Made by a program: the position numbers and the translations under genes
Part shown: one piece after another, positions 15,050 through 26,999 of the stretch
How the letters are laid out: each line of letters starts with the position of its first letter
How positions within the stretch are numbered: the first letter of the stretch is position 1
Source: Chrysomallon squamiferum
Taxonomy: Eukaryota > Mollusca > Gastropoda > Neomphalida > Peltospiridae
Reading direction: 5' to 3'
Length of the DNA: 64,000 nucleotides
NCBI GenBank assembly: GCA_012295275.1
Contig: CM022674.1
Span: 8,332,260-8,396,259, forward strand
Notes under the pieces: model-generated
What the model was told of the DNA's origin: nothing
The model's input: only the letters and a program-made list of their open reading frames with translations
The model's database searches: none

Positions 15050-16583
15050 TTACTTTTTACACCAAGAAAATATTTTTATTTGTCCAGTCAAACGTTCTCC
15101 CACGTACAGTTTGTTGTTATGACAACAGACAGACCAAGGTTTGGTCAGTCCATCCTGGCCAGTGAGTATGTCACGTACAATGTTACCATCTCGTGACAAC
15201 TGAACAACACAATCTCTACTGCCATCACATACAAAAATATTCCCCTCTCTGTCACAAGTAACATCTGCCATGTCTTTCATTCTGACTGAATCACGTGACT
15301 CCCATTTGACGTCACCTGATGACGTCACACAAAATAAACTGTTTACATTTTCTCTCAGTGACACAACAATTAGACACTGATCGTGAACTGTGAGAAATGA
15401 CGGTTTGGGGATCAAATCTGCTGAGAAAGACTTAATGAGCTGACCACTGCCCGTCAGTATATCCAAGTGCTGATCCATGTACCCAGTGACCGCGAAACGG
15501 TTGCCAGGTAACACAGCGATATAGACATAATTTTTTTTAGTTCTAATTGTTTTGACCAGTTTGAAATTTTTCAAATTTAAAAACAATATTTTACATTCAC
15601 CTGGCAGAACAACAACAACAAAATGATCCTGCTGATCACGTGATTCAGCAAGACCGAATGGTGGAGAGGAAGTTACATATTTGTTTATCACTGAGTTTCT
15701 TTCTAAACAAAAGCATTTTACACAGACATTGTTAAAATCATTAACCACTATTTTACTCTTGTCCTCACCTGACAAAAGGATGGAAACCAGAAAAGGATTT
15801 GTTTTATCACTTTGTGTTTTTGTATCAATGGTGTCTGTGTGTTTGAGTGTGTCTGTCTGCCTGTTTATCTGTGTGTCTGCATGTTGTGTTTTTGTATCAA
15901 TGGTATCTGGTGGTTTGAGTTTGTCTGTCTCTCTGTCTATCTGTGTGTCTGTGTGTTTCAGTGTGTCTGTTAGTCTGTCTATTTGTGTGCCTGTTTGGAT
16001 GTTTGTGGATATTTCTCCAATGTGCACAGACATTTCTTTCTTTTTATCAGATTTTATCAGATGTATTTTGAACTCTGCTTTTTCTATTTGTGAAAGAGAT
16101 TTGGACAGAAACTCTGAAGTTGTGTTTTGAAGTTTGATGAATTTTGAAATATTAATTTTAATATCAGACTCTGATTGTCCTTGTAACAAATCTTCACCCA
16201 ATTTTATCATTTTTTCGTTTTCCTCAATCAGATGTCTCTGTTCAGTAAACAATTTCTCTATTTCTGAGTTTACAAAGTTCTGAGATTTTTCTATTTCTCT
16301 TATCAGCCTGTCTTGTTCCTTGTGGACTGCAGCTGTAAAATCTGTTATTAGTGTGTTACCAATTCTTCTGACTTCTTCTGTGGTGTCCACGACGTTGATG
16401 TCGACGACTTGGCGAAGTTGCTCAATTTTATCATCCATCTCTAACTGAAGAATTTCTTTAAAGGATTTGAGACTCTCACAAACAGAGCTCAGAATTGAAA
16501 TGTGACTTCCCTTTTTAGCTGAAATAAATAAAATAAATAAATAAATAATTGATTAATTAAAAAAATGATGATGATGATGATAA

Positions 16584-16629
<46 letters not shown>

Positions 16630-17053
16630 GAACTAGTACTACTACTATTAAAACACAATGTTAAGAGTTAGAGAAATTTATTTTATCAACTAAATTTAAA
16701 AATCCGAGTAAATAAAATGTCCTCTAATTCTTTAATAAATCTAAACACAACACTGCTGCTGACTCACAAAACTTGGAGTGTAACCGATCATTAATGGCGT
16801 CCTGTAGTGACTTGTTTATAGGGAACTGAGCTGCCCATGTATACACTGGTTTCGTGCTGTCCGGGATGCGAACATTTTGCCTGCAGAACGGGCAGCTGAT
16901 AAATATGTCATCGTTGTCGTAATTATGACTGAAAAAGTCCTGCAGGCATTTAGAACAAAACGAATGACCGCAATACAGAACTCTCGGTTTATCAAAAATG
17001 TCCATACAAAGACAGCACGAAAGGTTATCATCGGTGATTGAAGCTGTAGCCAT
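15050..17053 (-). CDS. RING / coiled-coil / NHL-type protein (TRIM-like E3 ligase candidate)
   Basis: Two coding exons: 17053-16768 and 16518-15050. The donor GTGAGT (16767-16762) and acceptor ATTTCAG join in phase 1, giving 1755 nt and 584 residues with no interruption. Residues 13-57 hold a complete C3HC4 RING: C13/C16, C28/H30, C33/C36, C54/C57. Residues about 100-270 are charged and heptad-like, consistent with a coiled coil. Residues about 271-334 are a Thr/Asp-rich linker of internal repeats. Residues about 335-584 form repeated beta-strand blocks typical of an NHL-type propeller (for example DREGNIFVCDGSRDCVVQL). No zinc-binding B-box is visible between RING and coiled coil. By family, it should ubiquitinate substrates bound by the propeller, probably in the cytoplasm; that role is inferred. 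An acceptor (TTATTCACAG) lies two bases 5' of the ATG, so a 5' non-coding exon is likely. Confidence 0.93.
15803..15994 (-). repeat. In-frame coding minisatellite in the RING-NHL linker
   Basis: Within exon 2, a TG/TC-rich repeat encodes degenerate copies of a motif around TDTQIDRQTDTLKHTDTIDT. The frame is kept open through several copies (about residues 271-334 of the protein). On the plus strand the same DNA reads as a run of Val/Ser/Cys, which makes an artificial long frame at 15681-16130. Length variation between alleles would be expected here. Confidence 0.85.
16560..16630. repeat. (GAT)(AAT)n repeat in the RING-NHL intron
   Basis: GAT triplets followed by about 18 AAT triplets inside the single coding-region intron (16519-16767). 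Confidence 0.95.
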
Positions 17054-17690
17054 ATCTGTGAATAATAATAATAATAATAATAATAACTCCAACAGGGAAG
17101 AATGACAGAACGTTAGAAAAAGAAAATATAGAGAAAGAAAAAAGTAACTAAATAATAATAATAATTATAGTATTATTATTATTTTTATTATTAACAACAA
17201 TAGTAATAATAACAGTAACTATAATAATAAATGAAATGATAAAATATATAAAATATGTAACACTACATTATAAATATACTATGCACATTATTTATTTACT
17301 TTATTTAATTTTATTTAAGAAAATGAACTATTAAAGAGAATAAGAAACTTCCTAAATTTAGCCTCGTGACGTCACACTATTTGTAAAAGAAAACGACAGC
17401 TTTACTGTATAATTAATTTTAAAAATTAAAGCCAGTTGTAATAACTTGTAATGTAGCAAAGTAAAGAAAACATGAAAAAATGAAAAATACAACAACAAAC
17501 AAAACATTTGTAATGTGCCCATGAATGCTGCAAGGTAATTTCGTGTCATGCCACGTAACCCTGCCCACATTTTCATGATCGATCTAACTCGAACATGTAC
17601 AGTGACCTACTGAATGAGAACTCGACACATTTTAAACCTGCAGTTAGACGGCTTCATATATTAGGTTTAAGGACTTACAGATAATGGATG
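17054..17690. promoter_or_regulatory. Upstream region of the RING-NHL gene, with a TGACGTCA motif
   Basis: About 640 bp 5' of the minus-strand gene. A perfect cAMP-response-element-like palindrome TGACGTCA sits at 17367-17374, and the stretch 17500-17640 has more CpG than its surroundings. (AAT)n and AT-rich runs occupy 17060-17330. Promoter function is inference only; no TATA or initiator position could be fixed. Confidence 0.3.
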
Positions 17691-17699
17691 AAAAGAAAT

Positions 17700-17870
17700 A
17701 TTTTCTCGTAATATGACGGCTACCTTTTCTTGATAATCACATACCACGCACGACCTTTGATAACGTAATCGTGGAACTGACTTCAAGAAGGATAAATGCG
17801 ACAACCCATTACGAGACACTGCTGTCCTCTGACCTCTGAGCTACACCCTCCACTCTAACCAATTGAATAT
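17700..17870 (-). repeat. Possible tRNA-derived SINE head
   Basis: On the minus strand the sequence GGGTGTAGCTCAGAGGTCAG contains an excellent Pol III A-box (TAGCTCAGAGG, 17833-17843) at the position expected after a 7-nt acceptor strand. A degenerate B-box-like GGGTTGTCGCATTTATCC follows about 35 nt later. It does not fold into a full tRNA by eye, so a decayed tRNA-derived SINE is more likely than a tRNA gene. Downstream extent is uncertain. Confidence 0.35.
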
Positions 17871-17879
17871 AGCACAAAA

Positions 17880-19140
17880 TAATTACGTACAGAAATTTTA
17901 TTAAGAGCATAACCTAAACTACTAAGTTTTATTTTTAAAATCATAGAATAATAATAATAATAATAATTTTGTCTTACCTTTGAGTCTTAAAAATTGAAAA
18001 ATTTAACACCTCTAAAAATTCTCTTATTCGTCTGCAGTGTTAGTTTGCCGTTACAATTGTGAATGCGAGGCCGGTTTCCCTGACATTCAGTGAGGGGAAG
18101 ATACCAATTCGAATAAAAAAGGGGTGGGAAGCTTTGAAAATTTCCAGAATATTTTGTTTTTTCTAGAAAAAATAAGCGTAAAGTTTTTAAATTCTTGTGG
18201 TAAAGTAAACAAGAGTAAAAGTAACAACTACATTAACATAGTTTGTACACTTCATTAATTTTTAAAATGCTGGTTACAGTTTATCACACATGTAGTAATA
18301 ATAGACATAGCAACTGTATCTTGTTTAAACTTGAATAGTGAACTGGCGGTATCAGGTCTTTTCGTATGATATATAAATAAACTGTACTAATGAAAAACAT
18401 GATACAAAGGGAATTGTTTGATTTTAGTTAGGTATATAAAACAGTAATAAAATGATAATATGCATTCCTTCTCCATATTATATAGCTTTATTTCGGTCTT
18501 TTTTAAATAAATAAATAAATCACATTAACGATTAAATTCATGTCATTATAATATTATATATTTTATTATTTCACTAAACCAAGCTGGTATATATATATGT
18601 TTCTTTGAATGACACACACACACACACACACACACACATTGTTTCATAAATATATCATAAAGCTATGTAAGAGAGCGAACACAAAAGTTGGGTCAAAATG
18701 ACATACTTAGATCTTAGACTTTTGTTCAGCGTATCTGAATAAAACCGTCACAGGTTTTTCATCTTGTCATAAAATGAAGCTCGCTTTACAGCTTTGTCGG
18801 ACAAATGAGAAAGGTAATACTCTTCTACACAAAAAATAAATCTTGTTTAAACTTGAATGATTATATACAAGCGATTATCATTTTTATAAGATATATAAAT
18901 AAACAATAGCAATGAAAAACAGGATACAAAGATCTAATTATTATAAATGAATTTAATACTCGACAGTATGTGCAAATATTAACATTTCTAAACGTAATTT
19001 ATGAACTGATACTTATCTCGCTCTGTTTGTAAATGCTAACTTACAAATAATAAAATATATAGAGAGAGACCCTTTTAATCTACGTACGTGTGCGGATGTC
19101 TGTATGTGTGTTTGTTTATAACAAATCTCAGTAAAAGTTA
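17880..19140. other. Gene-free stretch with a diverged 100-bp duplication
   Basis: Segments near 18316-18415 and 18838-18937 share ATCTTGTTTAAACTTGAAT and, further on, GATATATAAATAAAC followed by AATGAAAAACA and GATACAAAG. They are two diverged copies in direct orientation, about 520 bp apart. A (CA)n run lies at 18611-18640. No gene supported. Confidence 0.55.
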
Positions 19141-19166
19141 TTATTTTCTCTCAGAGAGAGTATTAG

Positions 19167-19168
<2 letters not shown>

Positions 19169-19245
<77 letters not shown>
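19169..19245. repeat. (AT)n microsatellite
   Basis: About 38 uninterrupted AT dinucleotides. Confidence 0.98.
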
Positions 19246-19246
<1 letters not shown>

Positions 19247-19334
19247 TTTAAATCTGAATAATAATCTTTTTGGAATGGGATCTTTTTAGATATATCAGTA
19301 ACTCTCGAGAGAAAATGGATAGGTTTTAAGACAC

Positions 19335-19690
19335 TCATACACACATACACACGCATACATACAGATATACACACACAACACACACGTATACACATAACAC
19401 ACACGTATACACACAACACACACGTATATACTCAACACACACTATACACATAACACACACACAACACACACAGGACCCCCCACACAACACACATGTACAC
19501 GCATACACACACAACATACACAGAACCCTCACATACACACAACACACACAGAAACCCTCACATAAACACATACGCACAAAAAATACACGAACACACCCCA
19601 ACACACATATACACACACACACACATACACGCACATACATACACAACGGAAACAACACACACACACAGACAGACACACACAAACAGTGGA
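19335..19690. repeat. Cryptic CA-rich tract, about 350 bp
   Basis: Purine/pyrimidine-alternating CA/TA-rich sequence with recurrent ACACACGTATACACA motifs. Because of the composition it is open in several frames on both strands (Cys/Val on minus, Thr/His on plus). I regard these frames as compositional artefacts. Confidence 0.9.
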
Positions 19691-20232
19691 AAAATCCTAA
19701 TCTGAACAACGAACTGGAGGATACTAGATCTGGTCAAGATAAAAAAAAAAAACATAACACAACTGTCAGACATAAAAATAGGTTGGCGCTTAGAGACGTA
19801 TGACCACTGACATGCCAGTATCGTGTTCAGTTTAAACATACAAACATGTTCAGTTTAAAAGAAGTTTGCATTCTATTTGTTTACAGAGGCGAAACATACT
19901 TGACCCTGTTTGGTCACGTTTTGAATACGCGCAGTCATAAGTGTATAACAAAATTAATTCAGGTACAGACCTAAAGAGAATAAGATTATATTTTCTAAAA
20001 TTTATAACAAGCGTTAATTATAAATAAATAAAGTAAAATAACAAAAGTAAGTAACAGATTTATTGTTATCCGCAGTAGTATATGTTTAGTGATAATGGCA
20101 ATAAAAGTATTAGTATTAGTAGTATTAGTGGTAGTAGAGTAGAGATAGTATTAATATTAATAGTTGTTGCTGCTGTACAATCTGTACACTTTAAAAAAAT
20201 ATATATTTAATTATTTATTTTATTTATTATTA

Positions 20233-20263
<31 letters not shown>

Positions 20264-20900
20264 TTTATTTTTTTTAATGTTTTCATTTCGCAAGATAAAA
20301 AAGAAACATACGTTAGCAGATGATGTTTATTCAGTTCAGGTCAAGCCATTGTTTGTGATTATTATTAAACATATAACCTGAATGTCATTATATTAAAAAA
20401 AAAAAAAAAAAAATAATGGTAAAATGACATATAGTACACAAAAGTAGCGCACGCTTCTAGGATTTAACTCAGGTACGGACCTAACACTGATAAGAAATAT
20501 TTCAGGCTTCTGACAGAAAGATAACAGTCACGTGATCGCGTGACTCAGCAGGACCGCGTGACTGACACAGATAAAATACTTCGTCATCAGAAATAAATCT
20601 TGTTTAATTTAACACTGAAAGGCTGGGTATCGAATGTTTTACTGGATACAGAGGAAGGACTTGGTTTAATCGCCTCATTCAACATAATTTAAAAATCAAA
20701 TTTTAAAAAAAAGATAATAAAAGAAAAACTAATTAAAATGTACCTTGCAATTTAGTCATCCTCTGAAGACTAAATCAAATCACAGGTGTTTTATAGCATG
20801 TTAATTCAGCTAATAATAAAATGTAGGTTGCATAAACAAACGATCCAAACAAAAGAAGAGCAGATTTTGTAAAGTGTTTAATATTAATAGTTTCTGTTTT
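19691..20900. other. Gene-free stretch with a possible NHL-exon remnant at about 20525-20560
   Basis: On the minus strand near 20525-20556 the DNA reads GPAESRDH followed by hydrophobic residues. It resembles the GLAESRD segment of the RING-NHL gene at 15630-15655; at DNA level 21 of 24 bases match over TGATCACGTGATTCAGCAAG and the next four bases. This suggests a decayed paralogous fragment. Elsewhere the stretch contains TTA runs (20225-20275) and poly-A (20396-20414). Confidence 0.35.
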
Positions 20901-20904
20901 CGTT

Positions 20905-21003
20905 GTGATTATTATTATTGTTGTTGTTGCTGTTGCTATTGTTGTTACTGTTGTTGTTGCTGATGTGCAGGATACTTATGTTAGTAAATATTTTAAGTTG
21001 TAT

Positions 21004-21034
<31 letters not shown>

Positions 21035-21135
21035 GCGGAGGCATTTTTTTCCGGTGACAACTTATGCCGTTACGAGTTATCGTTCCTGTTGGTCCATGCC
21101 GTTATTACTGTTGTAATTATTATTATTATTATTAT

Positions 21136-21180
<45 letters not shown>

Positions 21181-21210
21181 AAGTTCTACTATAATTATAT
21201 ATTTATTTAT
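20905..21210. repeat. Compound microsatellites (GTT)(GT)(ATT)(ACT)(ATTT)
   Basis: A GTT/GCT block (20908-20960), a GT run (21008-21033), then ATT (21118-21137) and ACT triplets (21138-21181), and ATTT. A 102-codon plus-strand frame across it is a repeat artefact. Confidence 0.93.
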
Positions 21211-21540
21211 TTATTCATTTTTATAGAAGAGGAATGATATCAGTTCATAGCCCTATTCGTTTGTAAGAAACCATTTTGTAACCGAAAACTGAGGTTAAGT
21301 GTTTAGACAGTTTTTGTGAATAAATTCAGCAAGATGTAGTTCAAATTTTTGAGGGAAACAAGATGATGCATAATCATGTATCGATACAAGTACTGAAAGC
21401 AGTGGGTGGGTATATATTTATCTTGGTAACCAGTCTGGTTACTGGGACGTGATAACAAACAAATATTTAACAACTTTTCTATCCTGATTAACCAGCAACT
21501 TACTAGCTGTTACTGATTTAGTGTTATCGAAAATTTTAAT

Positions 21541-21541
21541 T

Positions 21542-21581
<40 letters not shown>

Positions 21582-21674
21582 TTTGAAGAACAGTTTCATT
21601 TTAATGGCCTGTGGATTTAAATTTCAATTAATAATTTTCATGTTTTATTTTCTATAAGAATAATATGGGACTGT

Positions 21675-21733
<59 letters not shown>

Positions 21734-21735
21734 TG
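21541..21735. repeat. (TCTA)n and (AAT)n microsatellites
   Basis: About 9-10 TCTA tetranucleotides at 21543-21581 and about 18 AAT triplets at 21678-21733, separated by unique sequence. Confidence 0.95.
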
Positions 21736-22077
21736 ATTGAATAAATAACCATTAAAGAATTTTTATTTGAATTTCATTGCACCTTATATCTTAATAATTT
21801 TTATTTTTCAAATATCCATCCTCAGTAATTAATGTGATCAGATTATATCACATATCACTATCACTTTCTGCATTACTGTCAGTACATGAACTATTGTGTT
21901 TTAACAAAATAATGTCTCGTCATCTTAAGTATATATTTCTGCGCTGTCGACAGGCAATAATTTTAATTTTTTAATTTCACTCATAACGTTAAATATTTAT
22001 TTTCGAAAATTAATATTAAACGGGTGATTTTAAATTTTTTTAGTATTATTATTTTTATTCTACGGTGGAAATGTTTT

Positions 22078-22151
22078 AACAACAACAACAATAGTAACAA
22101 CAGCAACAGCAACAATAACATTAATAACAACGAGAAGTTGATAGCAGTAGA

Positions 22152-22217
<66 letters not shown>

Positions 22218-22260
22218 CTTATCTTATTTATTTATTTATAAATTTTTATTTTTATTATTA
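22078..22260. repeat. (CAA)n, (AT)n and (TTA)n cluster
   Basis: CAA/CAG triplets at 22078-22132, an (AT)n run of about 58 bp at 22157-22214, and TTA/TTTA repeats to about 22270. Confidence 0.93.
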
Positions 22261-22269
22261 TTATTATCA

Positions 22270-23100
22270 TTTTGAATAAAATTTTAAAATAAATGCAACT
22301 ACATTTTCTGCACATGAGAGAAAATATAACTGCTGTTCACAGTTACTTAATGAGTTAAAACTGAAGATACACGTCACAAATATGTAGGGTTAAAGGTCAA
22401 GTTGTCATCACTCGTCGATCAGTGACAGCAGACGACTGTATAGGCAGCCATTAATTATTTTGTTGGCAAAAGCTTTCGAATTTAATTTGTTCAGTTAAGT
22501 ACCTTCTTTTTCTTTTCGTTTTATTATTAGTTATCGCTTTCTTCTACTTTTCTTTTCTTTTCTTTTTTTTTTCAAATTATTCATTTCAGCATAATTTCTG
22601 TACTTCTATTTCTTATTAAATATTTTCATAATTCAATAATTGTTGTTTCCTATATCAAAAATCTTTACTATTTTTGAAAGGTGTTTTCCTCAGAGATTTA
22701 AGTTGTTATCCTTCCATTTTCTGTTTCCTTATTTAACATAAAGATAAATAATAATAAAAATAAATAAATAAATAAATAAAAATTTTATATATTAAGACCA
22801 AATCATTTTATGCAAAATTTCCATATCAATACTTTTATTTAATATTTTAATTACACCTTATCACATTAGTTGTTTATTTATTGAAATTATTTTTATTATT
22901 GAAATTATTTTTATTATAAAAATATATCTAGATGTGTTAGGCAAAAAATAAAAAAAGATATGGAACGAGATATAATTCTACTGAAGCAGAAAAATAAATA
23001 CTATTTATTTATTTTAAACAGTTAAACATTTTACTATATTAATTTAAATATTAATATTGATATTAAATGAATAAGTGATTAATTATTTTTATTTTTACAG
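22270..23100. other. AT-rich stretch upstream of the unrecognised plus-strand gene
   Basis: No ATG-containing exon with a phase-2 donor was identified here, although the gene at 23.1 kb needs at least one upstream coding exon. The segment 22370-22470 has more CpG than its surroundings and could be a 5' exon or promoter, but this is a guess. Confidence 0.3.
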
Positions 23101-26100
23101 CCTTTTCCACTGCACAGAAAGAAGTGTCAGTAGGACTTGTTCATTGAACACAATCTTGACAGAGATTTGTGTGTGTCAGGTTAGTGTCTGGCAGTCATTT
23201 GTCCTCACTGTACTTTACAGATCTACAGGATCATGAAACCGTGTAAGAAATGTTTGATTAAATTTGCAGTTTAAGAATTTGTTTTTAATGTATGAAATAT
23301 TTTAGTATTTTACTTAGTCTTAGTAATTATTTCAAGAAGTTATGACAACTTTATATAAGGAACAATGAGATTTTAGTGTTATAGTTTTGGATTTGATTAT
23401 CAGTTAACATTAGTTTTGAATGTAATAAGCACTAGTCTAGAGAATCACTTAAGAGTAGTTTTAAAAGTAATTGTCTAGAGAATAACTTAGCAGTTTTGAA
23501 TTTAATTAGCACTAGTCAGATAATCATTTAATTGTACTTTAATTCTGTGATAAATACCTATTTATTCATTACTTATTACTAAGAGAGGTTGAAAGTATAC
23601 ATTTATATAATATTTTCAAATATCAGCTTCGTGTCTTAGTTAATCTGGCTTCTGGACAGGATAAATATCTATTCAAAGATTCAAAGGTAAATCAAAATTA
23701 AATTATTGTAGTATGTTATAAACATATGTAGCTAAAAATTAATATAACCTCAGTTCAGTGGTAGTGATGAAAGTAAGAAGAACTGATAAACCATTCAGTA
23801 TATACTTAATTTTGGCCTGAAAATTCCTCTCTTTTTTTATAAGTTTCCTCGAATTGTATACCATTAAGAACAATTAATCAGTTAAAATGTTATATTTTTA
23901 TAGTTTTTTATTGGAAGTGAATTAATTATATGTCTTTACTTGGTTGGTTTTTTTTTACCTACAGTTTTTAACAGAGCACATGCAATCTGTTAAATGAATT
24001 CAAATTAAAGTATAATCAACTGCATTAAAATATAGTACAAGATGTCATTAATCAACTTCCATTACTTTGATTCTTTATTTGATTTCCAGCTCAGTCAGTG
24101 AATGCTCAGCCAAATATGTTTGTGAACATCTTTTAACCACTGATAGAAACTTACACAAGATTAATCTGCAGTTAGAAATGCATTCCCATTCCAACTGTGA
24201 CTCAAAAAAGTAACCATTTTACTAAGCAACATGAAACTTGTCCATATCTATGACAGCTTTCAGTGTTCAGGAGTTTCTACTCACTGATACAGAGAATCTG
24301 TTTGAAGCTGAGAAATAGGGTGAACAAATCTGTTCTTATATTTTCAGTCTTTAATTTTGTCATACCAGTTTAGGTAGACTAAAATATTCTGAGTGTTTCC
24401 AATTTGTTGACCATAGTATATTAAAGAGATCAAGTGTAATTAATAACATTTCTTCTGGCAGGTGTTTATTATTGTCTAGCTTATTTTTGTAGTTCTTGAG
24501 GCAGTTACTTTTTTAATTTGTTTTAATTCATTTATATATTGAAGAGAAAATCATATTTCTGACCACAGTGTTTTTAACTTCGATCAGTATGTCTTTGACT
24601 AATGTTTTTTATTTTTTTATTTGTAAAACCTTCTCAGTGTTACTGTTTTGCAGTAAGAATTTATGTTTCATACTTCATTTTTCACTATTTTGTATTTTTT
24701 ATGTTTGGAATAATTTTTATCTTTTTCATATTGCTTTCTGTATTTATTTATTTCTCTGCATATATATTTATTTATTTCTTTCTGATATGCTCAGTCCACC
24801 ACTGAGGGGGTATTTTGTTCTTTGGTTTTAGATTTGTATTTAATGGCAACTGAGTCTATCATGTTGGTAACTGAAGTGAAATATGTAAAAATTGTTATGG
24901 TTTTTTTATTTTAATATTTTTCCATGCTTTGTAAAATCTTCTAATTCAGTTCCTTGATTGTTATTTATTGTGCCCTTCCAATTCCATCATATGAAATTCA
25001 AACTATGAGTAGTTTATTGTTAATTTTTAAAAGTTTTTTAAGTTTGGTTAGAGTAGGTGGAACATGGATATAAACTATGTCAGTAGTTTGCTTACTGTTA
25101 TGCATAGTATTTAATATTTTGACATTAGCACATACTTTGCAGTGGGTATTCTTAGTATGGGTATGTCTTGTTTATTGTATTAGATATGTGTATTGACAGT
25201 AGTATGCGGTGTTTTGTGTTAGTGTTATTTTTTCTTGGTGGTAATGTCTTAGTCCATCTTATCTGTTATTCTGTTTGTTTTTCTCTTAAGTTCGTGACTT
25301 TTTTGTTTGTGTCTGCTATTGTTGAAATTGTCTGCATTTGCCAACAGCCAATCACTGTGTGACAAGTTTTTGTGTTGGCTGCAGACCTGAGCTATTGTTT
25401 GATGTCTTTCATCAGGTGAACCATTGTCTTGTCAGAATCTTGATGAAAAAATGAAGATGCGCTCAACTTGCTTTTCAGCAGACTGAGACTATCAACATAA
25501 TGTATTGTTTATTTAAAAAATAATTCTGTTATTCAAATGGAACTATATTGCACTTTTGAATCAACATTTATCCAGTATTATTTATGTGTCAGCCAACTGA
25601 GACAAGTTTCATGCAGGAAGAAATGTCAGAGATTATTTTGTTCCAGCACTTACAATACTGCAGATCTGTTGCTGTTGCCTTGCTCAATGCCACCCTGTGA
25701 GAAGAGATAGTGCAGAGAGGGCTGAACTAATGATCCATATTAGACAGGTAAGTTAGCTGTGTATGAATATGTATAACTGGGTTTTTAGATTCTTGTAATT
25801 AAATTTTTAATATTGATAAAAATTCGAATTTTCAATATTGTTTAGTTTGATAATTTTTGAATAAAATTATTGTCAGTTTGCAAGTCTGAGTTACATACAT
25901 TTTTCAAGACATCTTGGATTATTACACAACACTGGAAGTCATGAGATGCTGTAACTGCACATGTTGGTGACTGTTGAGTTGTAAGAATGAGCCACAAGTC
26001 AGTGGAAAACTGATAATAGTTAAAGTCATATAATGATAAGAATGACATATTAACCCACTTTACTCTGAATAGTTAAGGCCATATAAATCTGGCAAACAGA

Positions 26101-26990
26101 AAGCAATCTCATGTGAATGTGTTTTGGGGTGAAAATGTGTTGTTATATTATTAGCAGAGTCTGAAGTACCAACAACAATTTGCTGAACAAAATTTGTAAC
26201 AAATGCTTTGTTTTTTGACATATTTGGAAGGACTGGATCATCTGACTATTAATGACAATGTTTTAATAGTAGAAATTCTGTGGACACTGAAATACATAAT
26301 CTATTTAATCCTGACAGTAAAACAGTTAACATGGGATGAGAGAAAAGAAGTACATCTGGGTGAGTGTTTGGTTTGGTTGAACATTTCAAAAGGAAACTAC
26401 AAGAAACTGTTACCAGGCTATTTGTTGTATCTTTGATGAGAGTTTAAATAAAAATATACAAGAGAAGTAAACAGATGTTCACCTCAGATTCCAGAAAATG
26501 ACTACTCACAAGAGAGATACCAGATTCTTCACTTCAAATTTTTTTAGTGAGTACAGTTGTTGTAAAATATTTATAATTATAAATCTATTTAGTTTTCTCC
26601 TTTCATATGCTTTTTGTACATATACTGTTAGTAGCAGTATTTTATTAAATAATCTTAGGATTACTAATGACTTGAATAGGATTGGTATTATCAATATTAG
26701 AGATATTTGTCAGATTAATGTGAAACAAATACTCACAGAAAATAATTGTTATAATAGTCTATGGAGTGGTATTGTCAGATTTTATTTTTACCATGTTAGT
26801 AGATCTTAAGTTTATCACATAGCCAGTAATAACTGTAATGTAAATAAAATTAAAAAAATTATTTTGGAAACATTATGTTGAAATTTCAGTAAATTATATT
26901 TTTTATATTGTCTAGGTCTGCAACATGATGACCATTTCAGTGACAGAGTACTGGACAGATGTCTTGAATTGAGCAACATGATACAAATAT
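23101..26990 (+). CDS. Unrecognised multi-exon protein (5' end missing, two frame breaks)
   Basis: Ten exons chain with AG acceptors, GT donors and matching phase: 23101-23179, 23627-23686, 23975-24009, 24090-24209, 24264-24319, 25385-25415, 25593-25747, 26156-26196, 26270-26316, 26916-26990. Together they give about 233 codons. Readable parts include LRVLVNLASGQDKYLFKDSK, FLLTDTENLFEAE, EEMSEIILFQHLQYC and a helical charged segment RAELMIHIRQ joined to QSLKYQQQFAEQN. The composition suggests an alpha-helical protein, possibly armadillo/HEAT-like then coiled coil, but I do not recognise the family. Exon 5 reaches TAG three bases before its donor, and exon 7 changes frame near 25690; each is explained by one missing base in a short homopolymer. 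No start codon was found. A possible terminal exon at 27488-27528 is weak. It could be a pseudogene or a gene with assembly indels. Confidence 0.5.
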
Positions 26991-26999
26991 GTAAGGACT

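Noticed and set aside
15681-16130. 149-codon plus-strand frame rich in Val, Ser and Cys
   Set aside because: Antisense of the RING-NHL coding exon and its internal repeat.
16816-17031. 71-codon minus-strand frame overlapping the RING exon
   Set aside because: Alternative frame of the same exon; only the other frame has the C3HC4 spacing and splices in phase.
19335-19839. Cys-rich frames on both strands that resemble small cysteine-rich secreted proteins
   Set aside because: The cysteines come from TGTGTG composition of the CA/GT tract; no signal peptide followed by a stable Cys framework.
26203-26436. 77-codon plus-strand frame as a stand-alone gene
   Set aside because: A different frame of part of this DNA fits between donor and acceptor sites in phase with its neighbours, so the long frame is likely a shadow.
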